From: Neisseria subflava
GTDB taxonomy: Bacteria; Pseudomonadota; Gammaproteobacteria; Burkholderiales; Neisseriaceae
Assembly: GCF_024205745.1 (NCBI RefSeq)
Contig: NZ_CP073117.1
Location: 1,364,001-1,428,000, forward strand
DNA: 64,000 nucleotides
Reading direction: 5' to 3'
A program made the position numbers and the translations under genes. The notes under the pieces are model-generated. The model was not told where the DNA came from, did not search any database, and saw nothing but the letters and a program-made list of their open reading frames with translations. This document shows positions 28,258 to 37,514 of the stretch, piece after piece (the first letter of the stretch is position 1; each line of letters opens with the position of its first letter).

Positions 28258-30744
28258 ATGACATCTTCCACACATCCCCAAAAAAACTGCTTCCATTGCG
28301 GACTTGAAGTCCCGGAGCATCTGCATCTGACGGTTCGTTTTGAAGACGAAGAACACGAAACCTGCTGCGCCGGCTGCCAAGCGGTGGCGCAGAGTATTAT
28401 TGATGCAGGTTTGGGCAATTATTACAAACAGCGTACTGCAGACGCGGAAAAATCCGAATTGCCGCCACCGGAAGTGTTGTCGCAATTAAAACTATATGAC
28501 TTGCCCGAAGTGCAGGCTGATTTTGTTGAGGTTGGTGCAGGGGATGAGCGCGAGGCGGTGTTGATGCTGGGCGGCATTACCTGCGCCGCGTGTGTGTGGC
28601 TGATTGAGCAGCAGTTGTTGCGCATGAAGGGCGTGGTGCGCGTGGATTTGAATTACAGCACCCACCGTTGCCGCGTGGTGTGGGACAGTGCCCACATCGA
28701 ATTGTCGGACATTCTGCTTAAAATCCGCCAAACCGGTTATACCGCCGCGCCTTATGATGCGCAAAAAATCGAAGCGCAGGCGCAGAAGGAACGCAAACAG
28801 TTTATCGTCAGATTGGCCGTGGCCGGTCTGGGTATGATGCAGACGATGATGTTTGCCCTGCCGACTTATTTTTACGGCGGTGACATCGAGCCGCTTTATT
28901 TAGAAATCCTGCATTGGGGCGGCTTTTTGATGGTGCTGCCCGTTGTGTTTTACAGTGCGTTGCCGTTTTACCGCGGCGCATGGCGCGACTGGAAAAACCG
29001 CCGTGTCGGCATGGATACGCCGATTGCCATTGCCATTGTGATGACTTTTATCGCCGGTATTTACAGCTTGGCTACCAACGCAGGGCAGGGCATGTATTTT
29101 GAATCCATCGCCATGCTGCTGTTTTTCCTGTTGGGCGGGCGTTTTATGGAACAGATTGCCCGACGCAAAGCAGGCGATGCGGCGGAGCGGTTGGTTAAAT
29201 TGGTTCCGGCATTTTGCCACCGTTTGCCGTCTTATCCTGAAAGCGAAGCCATCGAGGAAGCCGCAGTCGTCCGCCTCAATATCGGCGATACGATTGTTGT
29301 GAAACCCGGCGAAGTCATTCCGGTGGATGGTACGGTTTTATCCGGCGAGAGCGAAGTTAATGAAGCCATGTTGACCGGCGAAAGCCTGCCCATTGTGAAA
29401 AGGCCGTCTGAAAAAGTAACCGCCGGCACGCTCAACACCAGCAGTCCTTTAATCATTCGCACCGACCATACCGGCGGCAACACGCGCCTGTCCCATATCG
29501 TCAAACTGCTCGACCGCGCGCTGGCGCAAAAACCGCGTGCCGCCGAGTTGGCCGAAAAATACGCGTCCAGTTTCGTGTTTGGCGAACTCTTGCTTGCGAT
29601 TCCTGTTTTTATCGGTTGGGCTTGGTATGCTGATGCGCACACCGCCTTGTGGATTACCGTTGCCCTGCTGGTCATTACCTGCCCATGCGCCTTGTCGCTC
29701 GCTACTCCGACCGCACTGGCCGCTTCGACTGGCGCACTTGCCAAAGACGGTATTCTTATCAGCGGCAAACAAAGCCTGGAAACGCTTGCCCAAATTGACG
29801 ATGTCGTGTTCGATAAAACCGGTACGCTGACCAAAGGGCAGCTTTCCGTCAGCCGTATGTTGCACGCAGGCCGTCTGAACGAAGCCCAAGCCCTTGCTAT
29901 CGCCCAAGCATTAGAACAGCAATCCGAACACCCCATCGCCCGTGCCATTTTGAACCATACGCTTTCAGACGGCCCTGTATCCGCGCTTGATGTGAAAGTG
30001 CAGCAACGGGTCAACCGTATCGGACACGGCGTCAGTGCGCAAATCGAATTTGATGGCGAAACCCAAGTTTGGGCTTTGGGCAAAGCGGCGTTTGTTTCGG
30101 AAATCGCCGGTAATCTGCCCGAAGCCTTTGCCCATATCGACCACACAGGCGGCATTATTTTCTTGGGCAATCAAAGCGGTTTTCAGATGGCCTTTTTATT
30201 GGAAGACCAAATCAAAGACAGCGCCGCTGAAATGTTGCAAAACCTGAAACAGCACGGCATCCGTCTGCACCTTTTAAGCGGCGACCGTCAGGCTGCCGTA
30301 GCCCAAGTCGCGCAAGAACTGGGTTTGGATGCCTATCGTGCCGAAGCCACGCCTGAAGACAAGCTGGCTTATGTAGAAAATTTGCAAAAACAAGGGCGTA
30401 AAGTCATGATGATCGGCGACGGTATCAACGATGCTCCCGTCCTTGCCCAAGCCGACGTATCGGCTGCCGTGGCTACGAGTGCCGATGTGGCACGAGACGG
30501 TGCGGATGTGGTTTTGCTCAATGATGATTTGAACGTTTTGCCCGTGATGATGGAACAGGCACGCCGCACTCATCAAATCATCTGCCAAAACCTGACTTGG
30601 GCGAGCGCATACAATCTGGTTGCCGTTCCGATGGCCGTGTTTGGTTACGTTACCCCGTGGATCGCCGCGCTCGGCATGAGTTTCAGCTCGCTGCTGGTGT
30701 TGGGCAATGCCTTGAGATTGTTGAAAACCAAAAAGGCCGTCTGA
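28258..30744 (+). CDS. ccoI: copper-transporting P1B-type ATPase (CcoI/FixI type)
   Basis: A P-type ATPase of 828 residues that moves copper across the inner membrane. It begins with a cysteine-rich segment (CFHCG at about 12, CCAGC near 41) of the FixI/CcoI N-terminal type, then an HMA metal-binding domain with Cys109-Ala-Ala-Cys112. The CPC transport motif is at 475-477, the phosphorylated Asp519 lies in DKTGTLT, and the hinge motif is GDGINDAPVLAQAD. The cysteine-rich extension favours the CcoI/FixI branch (copper for cbb3-oxidase assembly) over CopA detoxification. No cco structural genes are in the window. holC follows after 37 bases. Confidence 0.88.
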   Translation: MTSSTHPQKNCFHCGLEVPEHLHLTVRFEDEEHETCCAGCQAVAQSIIDAGLGNYYKQRTADAEKSELPPPEVLSQLKLYDLPEVQADFVEVGAGDEREAVLMLGGITCAACVWLIEQQLLRMKGVVRVDLNYSTHRCRVVWDSAHIELSDILLKIRQTGYTAAPYDAQKIEAQAQKERKQFIVRLAVAGLGMMQTMMFALPTYFYGGDIEPLYLEILHWGGFLMVLPVVFYSALPFYRGAWRDWKNRRVGMDTPIAIAIVMTFIAGIYSLATNAGQGMYFESIAMLLFFLLGGRFMEQIARRKAGDAAERLVKLVPAFCHRLPSYPESEAIEEAAVVRLNIGDTIVVKPGEVIPVDGTVLSGESEVNEAMLTGESLPIVKRPSEKVTAGTLNTSSPLIIRTDHTGGNTRLSHIVKLLDRALAQKPRAAELAEKYASSFVFGELLLAIPVFIGWAWYADAHTALWITVALLVITCPCALSLATPTALAASTGALAKDGILISGKQSLETLAQIDDVVFDKTGTLTKGQLSVSRMLHAGRLNEAQALAIAQALEQQSEHPIARAILNHTLSDGPVSALDVKVQQRVNRIGHGVSAQIEFDGETQVWALGKAAFVSEIAGNLPEAFAHIDHTGGIIFLGNQSGFQMAFLLEDQIKDSAAEMLQNLKQHGIRLHLLSGDRQAAVAQVAQELGLDAYRAEATPEDKLAYVENLQKQGRKVMMIGDGINDAPVLAQADVSAAVATSADVARDGADVVLLNDDLNVLPVMMEQARRTHQIICQNLTWASAYNLVAVPMAVFGYVTPWIAALGMSFSSLLVLGNALRLLKTKKAV

Positions 30745-30781
30745 AAACGGCAAATCCATTGCTCAAACGAAAGAATACGCC

Positions 30782-31222
30782 ATGCCTAAAGCCACTTTTT
30801 ATACACACGTCGCCCAGCCGGCCGCCTTTGCCTGCCGCCTGATTGCGCGCGTCATACGCGATGGCGGGCAGATTTTGGTGTGGTCTGATTCTGCTGCGGC
30901 AGTACAGCAACTAGACGTTGATTTGTGGCAGCAGATTCCCGAAAGCTTTATTCCGCATGAAGTCTGGCTGCCTACCGACCCCATGCCGTCTGAAACGCCG
31001 GTATTGCTTGCGTTTGGAAATGCATTACCGAATATTCCGCAGGATTGCACGGTTTTAAACCTGTCTGCCGATTTTTGGAGCCAAGCCCCGGCCATTCCAA
31101 ACCGTATTCTTGAAATTGTGGGCAACAGCTTGGAAGATTTGGCCGAAGCCCGAGACCGTTTTCGAGCTTATCGTCAGAGCGGATTTGAGATTGAGCATTT
31201 TTCGAGAGAAGGGAAGGATTGA
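30782..31222 (+). CDS. holC: DNA polymerase III chi subunit
   Basis: Chi links the polymerase III clamp loader (through psi) to single-stranded DNA-binding protein. The 146 residues show the HolC pattern: ATFYTHVAQPAAFACRLIARVI at the N-terminus, WLPTDPMPSETPVLL with the conserved proline loop, and a C-terminal RFRAYRQSGFEIEHF. It starts 37 bases after the copper ATPase and probably shares its transcript. A DUS forms part of the gap. A hairpin terminator follows at 31258. Confidence 0.9.
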   Translation: MPKATFYTHVAQPAAFACRLIARVIRDGGQILVWSDSAAAVQQLDVDLWQQIPESFIPHEVWLPTDPMPSETPVLLAFGNALPNIPQDCTVLNLSADFWSQAPAIPNRILEIVGNSLEDLAEARDRFRAYRQSGFEIEHFSREGKD

Positions 31223-31257
31223 GGGTTGAAGATATTCAAGGCCGTCTGAATATAAAC

Positions 31258-31291
31258 AAAGGGACATTTTGATGATGTCCCTTTATTTTTT
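31258..31291. terminator. intrinsic terminator after holC
   Basis: AAAGGGACA and TGTCCCTTT form a 9-bp stem with a 9-base loop, followed by ATTTTTT. It is not built from DUS, unusual for this window. It sits between convergent genes and its A-rich 5' side may also serve the minus strand. Confidence 0.75.
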
Positions 31292-31298
31292 AGATTGA

Positions 31299-31733
31299 TT
31301 ATCGGAAGGCTTCGCGCCATATGCCATAAAATATGAGGCAACAGCAGAAAGAGTAGAAATAGTGGAAAAAGCGTTCAAAAAGGGAGGTATTGGCAAGATA
31401 CCATTGAACAGACTGATGGTGGTGTTGGGGATTTTTGAGGATTAAGTTGGGGAAACGGGCAATCGAAGGTACGGCAAGCAAGTCAAACAGATTGAGGAAG
31501 ACTGTAACCAATAATGAAAACCCGATTGCCTCATGAAATACGTCGAATGGCTGTAATGACAGGGTGTGTGTAAATAGGGAGGCTAGGGCAGGTTTGTTGG
31601 ACATCCATAAATAAATCAGCCCACCGATAGACAGGTAAAGCGCCAACCGGGCCCATATGGACAGCTTGCGTGGCAAATAGAGGATAAAGAATAAGTTGAG
31701 CAGGATAAAGAAAATAGGAAAAACAGATTTCAT
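31299..31733 (-). CDS. hypothetical membrane protein, four helices
   Basis: A 144-residue hydrophobic protein with likely membrane segments near residues 2-20, 25-44, 65-88 and 122-140, and a histidine run (NPQHHHQSVQWYL) in the last loop. I recognise no family. It is the last of several small membrane-protein genes on the minus strand between 31.3 and 33.9 kb. A DUS pair upstream separates it from its neighbour, so it is probably transcribed on its own. Confidence 0.7.
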   Translation of the reverse strand: MKSVFPIFFILLNLFFILYLPRKLSIWARLALYLSIGGLIYLWMSNKPALASLFTHTLSLQPFDVFHEAIGFSLLVTVFLNLFDLLAVPSIARFPNLILKNPQHHHQSVQWYLANTSLFERFFHYFYSFCCCLIFYGIWREAFR

Positions 31734-31841
31734 GGGTTTGTTTGCTTACAGTTTGGTATTTAAAGCTGTTAAGGGAAACGCATTACTGCTTGTATGAAGG
31801 GCTGCCTTAGGAAAAGACAGTCTGAAAAGACCATTCTATTT

Positions 31842-31892
31842 TAGGCCGTCTGAAAAAGATTTGCGTAAGAGCAAGGGTTTCAGACGGCCTTA
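31842..31892 (-). terminator. inverted DUS pair
   Basis: AGGCCGTCTGAAA and TTTCAGACGGCCT with a 26-base loop, between two minus-strand membrane-protein genes. Confidence 0.45.
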
Positions 31893-31920
31893 AGTCTTTT
31901 TGAAGTCAAAATCCGATGGT

Positions 31921-32331
31921 TCAGGATTCGGTTTTTGAGGCCGAGTTGGCGAAATAGCGGTTGGATACCGGATTGAAGATGAGGAGCAGCAAAACAGGGT
32001 GGAGAATGGATTGAATAATGATTTGTTGAAAGCTATAGCTCGCCATATCGCTATACACCATGATCAGCGAAGCGGCCGCTAGCACAACAGCCAGCCAACG
32101 GGCAGTACGGTTGCCTGAAAGCAGACCAACGGCAATAAATACCGGCAAGGAAAGGAGGATGAAGTATAGGGGCATAGACAGCCACCAAGGCAGGAAAGGG
32201 AATGCTAAAGCTGCAACCTCTATCAGTAAATCGCCCGAATAAATCGCAAGAGCAACAGTAGTAAAGCAAGTAAGGGCAGTTAGGATGAAATAGAGAACTG
32301 CGGTGATGGTAACAGGGACTGGACGTTTCAT
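31921..32331 (-). CDS. hypothetical membrane protein
   Basis: 136 residues with four membrane segments (about 8-30, 36-60, 62-76 and 80-118 as two helices) and short polar ends. No domain recognised; general resemblance to small polytopic proteins of unknown function. ATG at 32331 follows a long A/T-rich stretch with little ribosome-site signal. It lies downstream of the zinc-ribbon gene at 32425. Confidence 0.65.
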   Translation of the reverse strand: MKRPVPVTITAVLYFILTALTCFTTVALAIYSGDLLIEVAALAFPFLPWWLSMPLYFILLSLPVFIAVGLLSGNRTARWLAVVLAAASLIMVYSDMASYSFQQIIIQSILHPVLLLLIFNPVSNRYFANSASKTES

Positions 32332-32424
32332 GTAATAAAAGCCTTGGAGGGATATCGGGGATAAGGATTGAAATCGGCATCGGCCAAACCTTGTTATTGA
32401 AGGCGATAGCCGTCTGAAAGCAGG

Positions 32425-32748
32425 CTATTCGTCTTTCTCAAATGAAGAAAGCTTGATAATGGCAGGCTGGAAGACTGCAACCAAATAGATCATGATAGGA
32501 AGGATGAGATACGTAAAAGGAATATCTGCGCGAAATAGTGCAATCAGAAAGGCAAGGTATAAGGTCAGCAGGGCGATGAAAATAACGCTCTTTTTCCATG
32601 TCGCCTGGCGGATTTCTTTTGCAGTCGGTTGCTTATAGCGGACTTTTTTGTGGCAGGTCGGACATTCTTTAATGCTCTTCAATCCTTTGAATGCATTACC
32701 TCGAATCGGATTGGAGCAATGCGGACAAGAGAATGGGGACGGTTTCAT
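32425..32748 (-). CDS. zinc-ribbon membrane protein, copy A
   Basis: 107 residues: an N-terminal zinc ribbon with two CxxC knuckles (CPHC and CPTC, about 17 residues apart), a basic stretch (HKKVRYKQ), then two membrane helices (about 52-72 and 77-97) and the C-terminal motif LSSFEKDE. The next gene upstream encodes a protein of the same plan with the same last eight residues, so the two are tandem paralogues. Function unknown; the ribbon would face the cytoplasm. Confidence 0.75.
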   Translation of the reverse strand: MKPSPFSCPHCSNPIRGNAFKGLKSIKECPTCHKKVRYKQPTAKEIRQATWKKSVIFIALLTLYLAFLIALFRADIPFTYLILPIMIYLVAVFQPAIIKLSSFEKDE

Positions 32749-32817
32749 TATTTTTTATTGGGCTGTATTAAGGTATTGCCCATCCGGGAAAATGGGTTGG
32801 ATGGGCAATGTATATGT

Positions 32818-33144
32818 TTATTCGTCTTTTTCAAAAGATGAAAGTTTGTTTTGAATCGGGATAATGTAGTAGACGAGAAAGCCTATAACTAATGCCGTAC
32901 TGATATATGGGGGAAATGTACCAAACAGGCTGATCAGTATTGCCGCTACGATGCAGACGACTACTACAAAAATAGCGAAAGGCTTTAGTAAAGCTTTAAA
33001 ATATTCGCCAACAGGCGGTTTTTTGAATTTGACTTTTTTATGGCAGGAAGGGCATTCTTTAACTGCAGCCAATCCTTTAACCAATCCGCCTTGGATCGGG
33101 GCATGGCAGTGTGGGCAGGGGAGTGAAGGATTAAGATTGTTCAT
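32818..33144 (-). CDS. zinc-ribbon membrane protein, copy B
   Basis: 108 residues with the same plan as copy A: CPHC and CPSC knuckles, HKKVKFKKP basic stretch, two membrane helices and the identical ending LSSFEKDE. The ATG at 33144 has AGG about nine bases upstream; a TTG at 33153 is an unlikely alternative. The shared ends and diverged middle point to an old tandem duplication. Function unknown. Confidence 0.75.
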   Translation of the reverse strand: MNNLNPSLPCPHCHAPIQGGLVKGLAAVKECPSCHKKVKFKKPPVGEYFKALLKPFAIFVVVVCIVAAILISLFGTFPPYISTALVIGFLVYYIIPIQNKLSSFEKDE

Positions 33145-33224
33145 TGTATTCAACCTGACTTATGGTTTGGAAAGGTGATATCGATGTTGTCGATACCACC
33201 CACTATTTATTGGAAACGATAGGC

Positions 33225-33875
33225 TTATTGGGAGTATTTTTTGCCTAAAGCTTCGGCTGCTTTTTGTATTTCTTGATTGGCTGCACGCAGGGTTTCTTGC
33301 AATTTTTGAGATTTTTCCTGGAAATCTTTGGCAAATTTGAGCGAATCTTTATCTTTGCCGTCGATAGTCAGCTCAGAAGCATGTTTGCCTGCATAAATCA
33401 TCATGTTGTTGGCAGCACTGCTGACTTGTAATGCACGATCCAGAACTGCTTTGATTTCAGGATCTTTGATGTCGAGGGCAGCTGCGCTCTGATGGAATTG
33501 TTCCAGTGCGGCAGTCAGTTTGTTCATCTGCTCCAAAGCTTCTTTTTCTTTATTTTGGTTAGCCAAGTTTTGCAATTCTAGGCCTAGCTGAGTAATTTTT
33601 TGAGCTTCTTCACCAGTGGTGAAGTGAATGAATTTTTGCAATTCGGCAAGACCGTCTGGGGATTTTTTATCGGAAATGACGATAGGTTCGGCCAGTTTAG
33701 GATCTGCTTCCGGGAATTCGCTCAGGGCTTTTTCGTATTTGTTGGCCGGGCTAGATTCGCTTTGGGCAACTTGTTCTGCCGGTTTGTCGCTGCTGCCTTT
33801 ATTGCCGGAGTCTCCGCAAGCTGCCAGTAGGGAAGCGGTCAAGATCAGCATACCGAATTTGTTTAATACGTTCAT
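33225..33875 (-). CDS. putative lipoprotein, helical
   Basis: 216 residues with a lipoprotein signal peptide: MNVLNKFGMLILTASLLAAC, lipobox LAAC, then a Gly/Ser-rich tether. The mature part is charged and mostly alpha-helical (EEAQKITQLGLELQNLANQN; KDFQEKSQKLQETLRAANQE), with a possible coiled coil near the C-terminus. This layout resembles DUF3053/YiaF-like or similar helical lipoproteins, but I cannot name it with confidence. It has its own A/T-rich upstream region of about 280 bases, which holds no other gene. Confidence 0.75.
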   Translation of the reverse strand: MNVLNKFGMLILTASLLAACGDSGNKGSSDKPAEQVAQSESSPANKYEKALSEFPEADPKLAEPIVISDKKSPDGLAELQKFIHFTTGEEAQKITQLGLELQNLANQNKEKEALEQMNKLTAALEQFHQSAAALDIKDPEIKAVLDRALQVSSAANNMMIYAGKHASELTIDGKDKDSLKFAKDFQEKSQKLQETLRAANQEIQKAAEALGKKYSQ

Positions 33876-34107
33876 ATTAGGATTCCTTCTTAAGTTAGGG
33901 GAAAATTGGGGAAAATTTGTTTTTATTGATGAGCGTAGATAATTATTTGTACTTTTGTTCTATTTTATTACAAATTTGTTTATTTTTCTCAAATTAGGTT
34001 AAGTGGTATGTTTTTGGAATTAAACGGCAAGGTGGGGTGGATATACTGTTTTGAGCAGAAGTGGATGTATTGCGCATCATAGAATTATTGATTGATATGA
34101 TGGAAAT

Positions 34108-34148
34108 AAAAAGGCCGTCTAAAACAATAAAGTTTCAGACGGCCTTTT
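34108..34148 (-). terminator. terminator after aspartokinase
   Basis: A slightly mutated DUS (AGGCCGTCTAAA) paired with TTTCAGACGGCCT. The minus strand runs into TTTTTATTTCC, giving a good U-tract for the aspartokinase transcript. Confidence 0.65.
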
Positions 34149-34161
34149 CGACTGGCTGGAA

Positions 34162-35382
34162 TCAGTTGCCCAAGTCAAATGCTTTATGCAGAACGCGGGT
34201 AGCCAGTTCCATGTATTTTTCGTCAATCAGGACGGATACTTTGATTTCGGAAGTTGAAATCATTTGGATGTTGATGCCTTCTTCTGCGAGGGTGCGGAAG
34301 ATTTTGGCGGCTACGCCGACGTGTGAACGCATGCCCAAGCCGACTGCGGAGACTTTGCATACGGTGTCGTCGCCGTCGATGTAGGCGGCGCCGATGCTGT
34401 CTTGGCGTTGTTGCAGCAGTTCGATGGTTTGTTTGTAGTCGCCGCGCGGAACGGTGAAGGAGAAGTCGGTTGTGCCTTCGCTGCCGACATTTTGGATGAT
34501 CATGTCGACTTCGATATTGGCATCGGCCACTGCGCCGAGGATTTGGTAGGCAACGCCGGGTTTATCAGGTACGCCGCGTACGTTGATGCGTGCTTGGTTT
34601 TTGTCGAATGCGATACCGGTTACGGCTGCTCTTTCCATGTTGTCGTCCTCTTCAAAGGTAATCAGGGTGCCGTTGCCGCCATCTTGCAGGCTGCTGAGTA
34701 CGCGCAGGCGCACTTTGTATTTTCCGGCGAATTCTACGGAGCGGATTTGTAAAACTTTTGAGCCGAGGCTGGCCAATTCGATCATTTCTTCGAATGTGAT
34801 CGTGTCCATGCGGCGTGCTTCGGGTACGACGCGCGGGTCGGTGGTGTAAACGCCGTCCACGTCGGTGTAAATTTGGCATTCGTCGGCTTTGAGGGCTGCG
34901 GCGATGGCAACGGCAGAGGTATCCGAACCGCCACGGCCGAGGGTTGAGATATTGCCTTCGCTGCTGATGCCTTGGAAACCGGCTACGATAACGACTTTAC
35001 CGGCGGCCAAATCGGCACGCATTCTTTCGTCGTCGATGTTTTCGATGCGGGCTTTGGTGTGGGAAGTGTCGGTTTGGAGGGCGACTTGCCAGCCGGTGTA
35101 GCTTTTGGCGTCAACGCCGATGTCTTTCAGCGCCATGGCCAGCAGGCCGATGGTCACTTGTTCGCCGGTGGCAAGGACGACGTCCAGCTCGCGCGGATCG
35201 GGATGTTCTTGCATTTCGTGCGCCAGGGCGACCAGTCGGTTGGTTTCGCCGCTCATGGCAGATACGACGACTACGATGTCGTGTCCTTCGGCGCGGGCTT
35301 TGGCGACACGTTTGGCTACGTTTTTGATGCGTTCGGGCGAGCCTACTGATGTGCCGCCGTATTTATGTACGATTAACGCCAT
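34162..35382 (-). CDS. lysC: aspartokinase
   Basis: Phosphorylates aspartate, the entry to lysine, threonine and methionine synthesis and to diaminopimelate for peptidoglycan. The ATG at 35382 gives 406 residues, typical of the monofunctional class; a longer frame to 35622 has no ribosome site. The kinase domain opens with VHKYGGTSVGSPERI and has GFQGISSEGNISTLGRGGSD. The C-terminal third holds two ACT domains (VTGIAFDKNQARINV; VSAVGLGMRSHVGVAAKIF), which usually give feedback inhibition by lysine and threonine. No lysine riboswitch is seen in the leader. Confidence 0.95.
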   Translation of the reverse strand: MALIVHKYGGTSVGSPERIKNVAKRVAKARAEGHDIVVVVSAMSGETNRLVALAHEMQEHPDPRELDVVLATGEQVTIGLLAMALKDIGVDAKSYTGWQVALQTDTSHTKARIENIDDERMRADLAAGKVVIVAGFQGISSEGNISTLGRGGSDTSAVAIAAALKADECQIYTDVDGVYTTDPRVVPEARRMDTITFEEMIELASLGSKVLQIRSVEFAGKYKVRLRVLSSLQDGGNGTLITFEEDDNMERAAVTGIAFDKNQARINVRGVPDKPGVAYQILGAVADANIEVDMIIQNVGSEGTTDFSFTVPRGDYKQTIELLQQRQDSIGAAYIDGDDTVCKVSAVGLGMRSHVGVAAKIFRTLAEEGINIQMISTSEIKVSVLIDEKYMELATRVLHKAFDLGN

Positions 35383-35515
35383 GTTTCGTGCTTTCTTGTG
35401 GGGGGTTGTCGGGCAGCTTGGTTTGCTGGAAAAAGGGTTATTATTACTATTTTTTACATGGAATTCAAGGATAGAACGCGCTTTTTTGAGTAAATGCGCA
35501 TAAATGGACGGGGTT

Positions 35516-35549
35516 AAAAAAGGCCGCCTGAAATCTTTCAGACGGCCTT
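35516..35549 (-). terminator. terminator after rph
   Basis: AGGCCGCCTGAAA (one change from DUS) paired with TTTCAGACGGCCT, with six A on the left that become U6 on the minus strand. Directly after the rph stop. Confidence 0.7.
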
Positions 35550-35554
35550 GCTGC

Positions 35555-36283
35555 TTATCGGGACAAAAGGGCGGCCTGCTGGTGTTGAACCAATTCGGCA
35601 ATGCCTTTGTGCGCGAGGGCAATCAGCTTGCCCAATTCTTCGATGCTGAACGGTGCGCCTTCGGCCGTGCCTTGGATTTCGATGATTTTGCCGGATGCGG
35701 TCATGATGATGTTAACGTCGCTGTCGCAGCCTGAATCTTCGGGGTAGTCCAAGTCCAAAAGCGGTACACCGCTCACCACGCCTGCAGAAACGGCGGCAAC
35801 GGCTTCACGGATGGGGTTTTCGCTGATAAGGCCGTCTGAAAGGAGTTTGTCTACGGCGATTTGCAGGGCAACGTAGGCACCGGTAATGGAAGCGGTACGC
35901 GTGCCGCCGTCGGCTTGGATGACGTCGCAGTCAATCAGGATTTGGCGTTCGCCGAGTTTTTCCATATCGACGACAGCGCGCAGCGAGCGGCCGATTAGGC
36001 GTTGGATTTCTTGTGTGCGGCCGGATTGTTTGCCCGCGGCAGCTTCACGGCGCATACGGGAGGCAGTGGACGCCGGCAACATGCCGTATTCAGCCGTTAC
36101 CCAGCCTTGTTCTTTACCGCGCAGAAAAGGGGGAACGTTTTCGTCGATGGAGGCAGTGCAAATCACTTTGGTGTTGCCGCACTCGATAAGGCAGGAACCA
36201 TCGGCATGTGGCAGGAAATTGGGGGTGATTTTAATGTTGCGCAGGCTGTCGGCGGCGCGGCCGGTACGGGTGTAGTCGCTCAT
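35555..36283 (-). CDS. rph: ribonuclease PH
   Basis: Phosphorolytic 3'-5' exoribonuclease that trims tRNA 3' ends. The ATG at 36283 has AAAGGA just upstream and gives 242 residues, the family norm. [14 protein letters not shown] at the N-terminus and the phosphate-binding [19 protein letters not shown] stretch are diagnostic, with [18 protein letters not shown] in the core. Longer upstream frames run through a DUS and can be ignored. It is divergent from the yicC gene, with about 138 bases between starts. Confidence 0.95.
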   Translation of the reverse strand: MSDYTRTGRAADSLRNIKITPNFLPHADGSCLIECGNTKVICTASIDENVPPFLRGKEQGWVTAEYGMLPASTASRMRREAAAGKQSGRTQEIQRLIGRSLRAVVDMEKLGERQILIDCDVIQADGGTRTASITGAYVALQIAVDKLLSDGLISENPIREAVAAVSAGVVSGVPLLDLDYPEDSGCDSDVNIIMTASGKIIEIQGTAEGAPFSIEELGKLIALAHKGIAELVQHQQAALLSR

Positions 36284-36421
36284 GATGGTCCTTTGGGGAG
36301 AATAAAAAACAGGTTGCCTTGAATTATAGAGGAATTTGGCACCAAAGGCCGTCTGAAAATCGTCGGTCGGGTGTGTTATAGTGTCCATACTTTCACTCGT
36401 ATTTGGAAACGGAGTAAAACC

Positions 36422-37309
36422 ATGGCTACAAGACGAACTATTCAAATCCACAGCATGACCGGCTTTGCCAATGCCGCAGGCGAATGCGGCGGCAAGCGGA
36501 TTAATTTGGAAATCCGCGCGGTCAACCATCGTTATTTGGATGTCCAATTCCGTATGCCGGAAGAGTTGCGTTATTTGGAAGGTGCATTGCGCGAACAGAT
36601 TGCCGCGGCTGTGGCACGCGGTAAACTGGAATGCCGCGTCCAGCTACAAGATGCGGCTTCGGGCGGACAGACTTTGGAAGTCAATCAGGATTTGGTCGCA
36701 CAGCTGGCGCATTTAAACAAAGAATGGCGCAAGGAACACAATTTCGGCAAGCTGAGCGTGGCCGATGTTTTGCGTTTTCCCGGTGTTTTGGCAGGCCAGA
36801 GTGAAGACTCCGAGGCTTTGGCGAAAGGTGTTAAAGATTTATTGACCGGCGCGTTGAAAGAGTTTACAGCCGCCCGCAAACGCGAGGGCAAAAAACTGGG
36901 TGAACATTTGCTGCAACGTCTGGACGGCATGGAAGAGATTGTGGATGCTTTGAACGAATTGTTCCCAAGCCTTTTGCAGGCGCATATGGATAAAGTCAAA
37001 GCCCGTTTGGCAGAAGCCGTCGGCAACATCGACAACGACCGCTTACAACAAGAATTTGCTTTGTTTATTCAAAAATCCGATGTGGATGAAGAATTCAGCC
37101 GTTTGCGTACCCATATCGCCGAAGTGCGCCGCATTGTTACCGAAGGCAAGGGCAGCGCAGGTAAACGTTTGGACTTCTTAATGCAAGAGTTGAATCGTGA
37201 AGCCAATACCTTGGGTAGCAAAGCCATCGCCGCCGAATGTACGCAAGCTTCTGTTGAACTGAAAGTCTTAATCGAACAAATGCGCGAACAGGTTCAAAAT
37301 ATCGAATAA
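36422..37309 (+). CDS. yicC: YicC-family endoribonuclease-like protein
   Basis: A 295-residue YicC family protein. The hallmark SMTGFANA stretch is near the N-terminus, [20 protein letters not shown] follows, and the C-terminal DUF1732 part reads [21 protein letters not shown]. Enterobacterial and Bacillus members are reported to act on RNA; the sequence alone shows only family membership. The ATG at 36422 is preceded by CGGAGTAAAACC. It is next to rph in divergent orientation, as in E. coli, where rph and yicC are also neighbours. Confidence 0.92.
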   Translation: MATRRTIQIHSMTGFANAAGECGGKRINLEIRAVNHRYLDVQFRMPEELRYLEGALREQIAAAVARGKLECRVQLQDAASGGQTLEVNQDLVAQLAHLNKEWRKEHNFGKLSVADVLRFPGVLAGQSEDSEALAKGVKDLLTGALKEFTAARKREGKKLGEHLLQRLDGMEEIVDALNELFPSLLQAHMDKVKARLAEAVGNIDNDRLQQEFALFIQKSDVDEEFSRLRTHIAEVRRIVTEGKGSAGKRLDFLMQELNREANTLGSKAIAAECTQASVELKVLIEQMREQVQNIE

Positions 37310-37331
37310 ATCGATGATTAACGGATAGGAT

Positions 37332-37362
37332 AAGGCCGTCTGAAAAGTTTCAGACGGCCTTT
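37332..37362 (+). terminator. inverted DUS terminator after yicC
   Basis: AAGGCCGTCTGAAA and TTTCAGACGGCCTT with a near-zero loop, 22 bases after the stop, followed by TTGTG. Confidence 0.6.
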
Positions 37363-37440
37363 GTGTTGATATTGGGTGGAATCGGTGCGGTTTGTTTTTA
37401 AACATTATTGGATGGTAGGTTTCCTGTTACGCTACTGTAA

Positions 37441-37470
37441 TTGCACACAAGAGTTAACATGTGTTAAATT
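37441..37470 (+). promoter_or_regulatory. candidate promoter with palindromic operator
   Basis: TTGCAC (37441-37446) and TAAATT (37465-37470) are spaced 18 bases. A perfect 14-bp palindrome, TTAACATGTGTTAA, lies at 37454-37467 inside the spacer and over the -10. It would suit a repressor of the downstream transporter gene. Confidence 0.4.
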
Positions 37471-37514
37471 ATGGCAATTATTGTCATGATAAAAACATAC
37501 AAAGGAGTAAAAAC

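Noticed and set aside
34162-35382. Lysine riboswitch before aspartokinase
   Set aside because: The leader is short and ends at the rph terminator; no five-helix junction can be drawn.
35383-35622. N-terminal extension of aspartokinase
   Set aside because: No ribosome site, crosses the rph terminator, and the family starts at VHKYGGTSVGS; the ATG at 35382 is enough.
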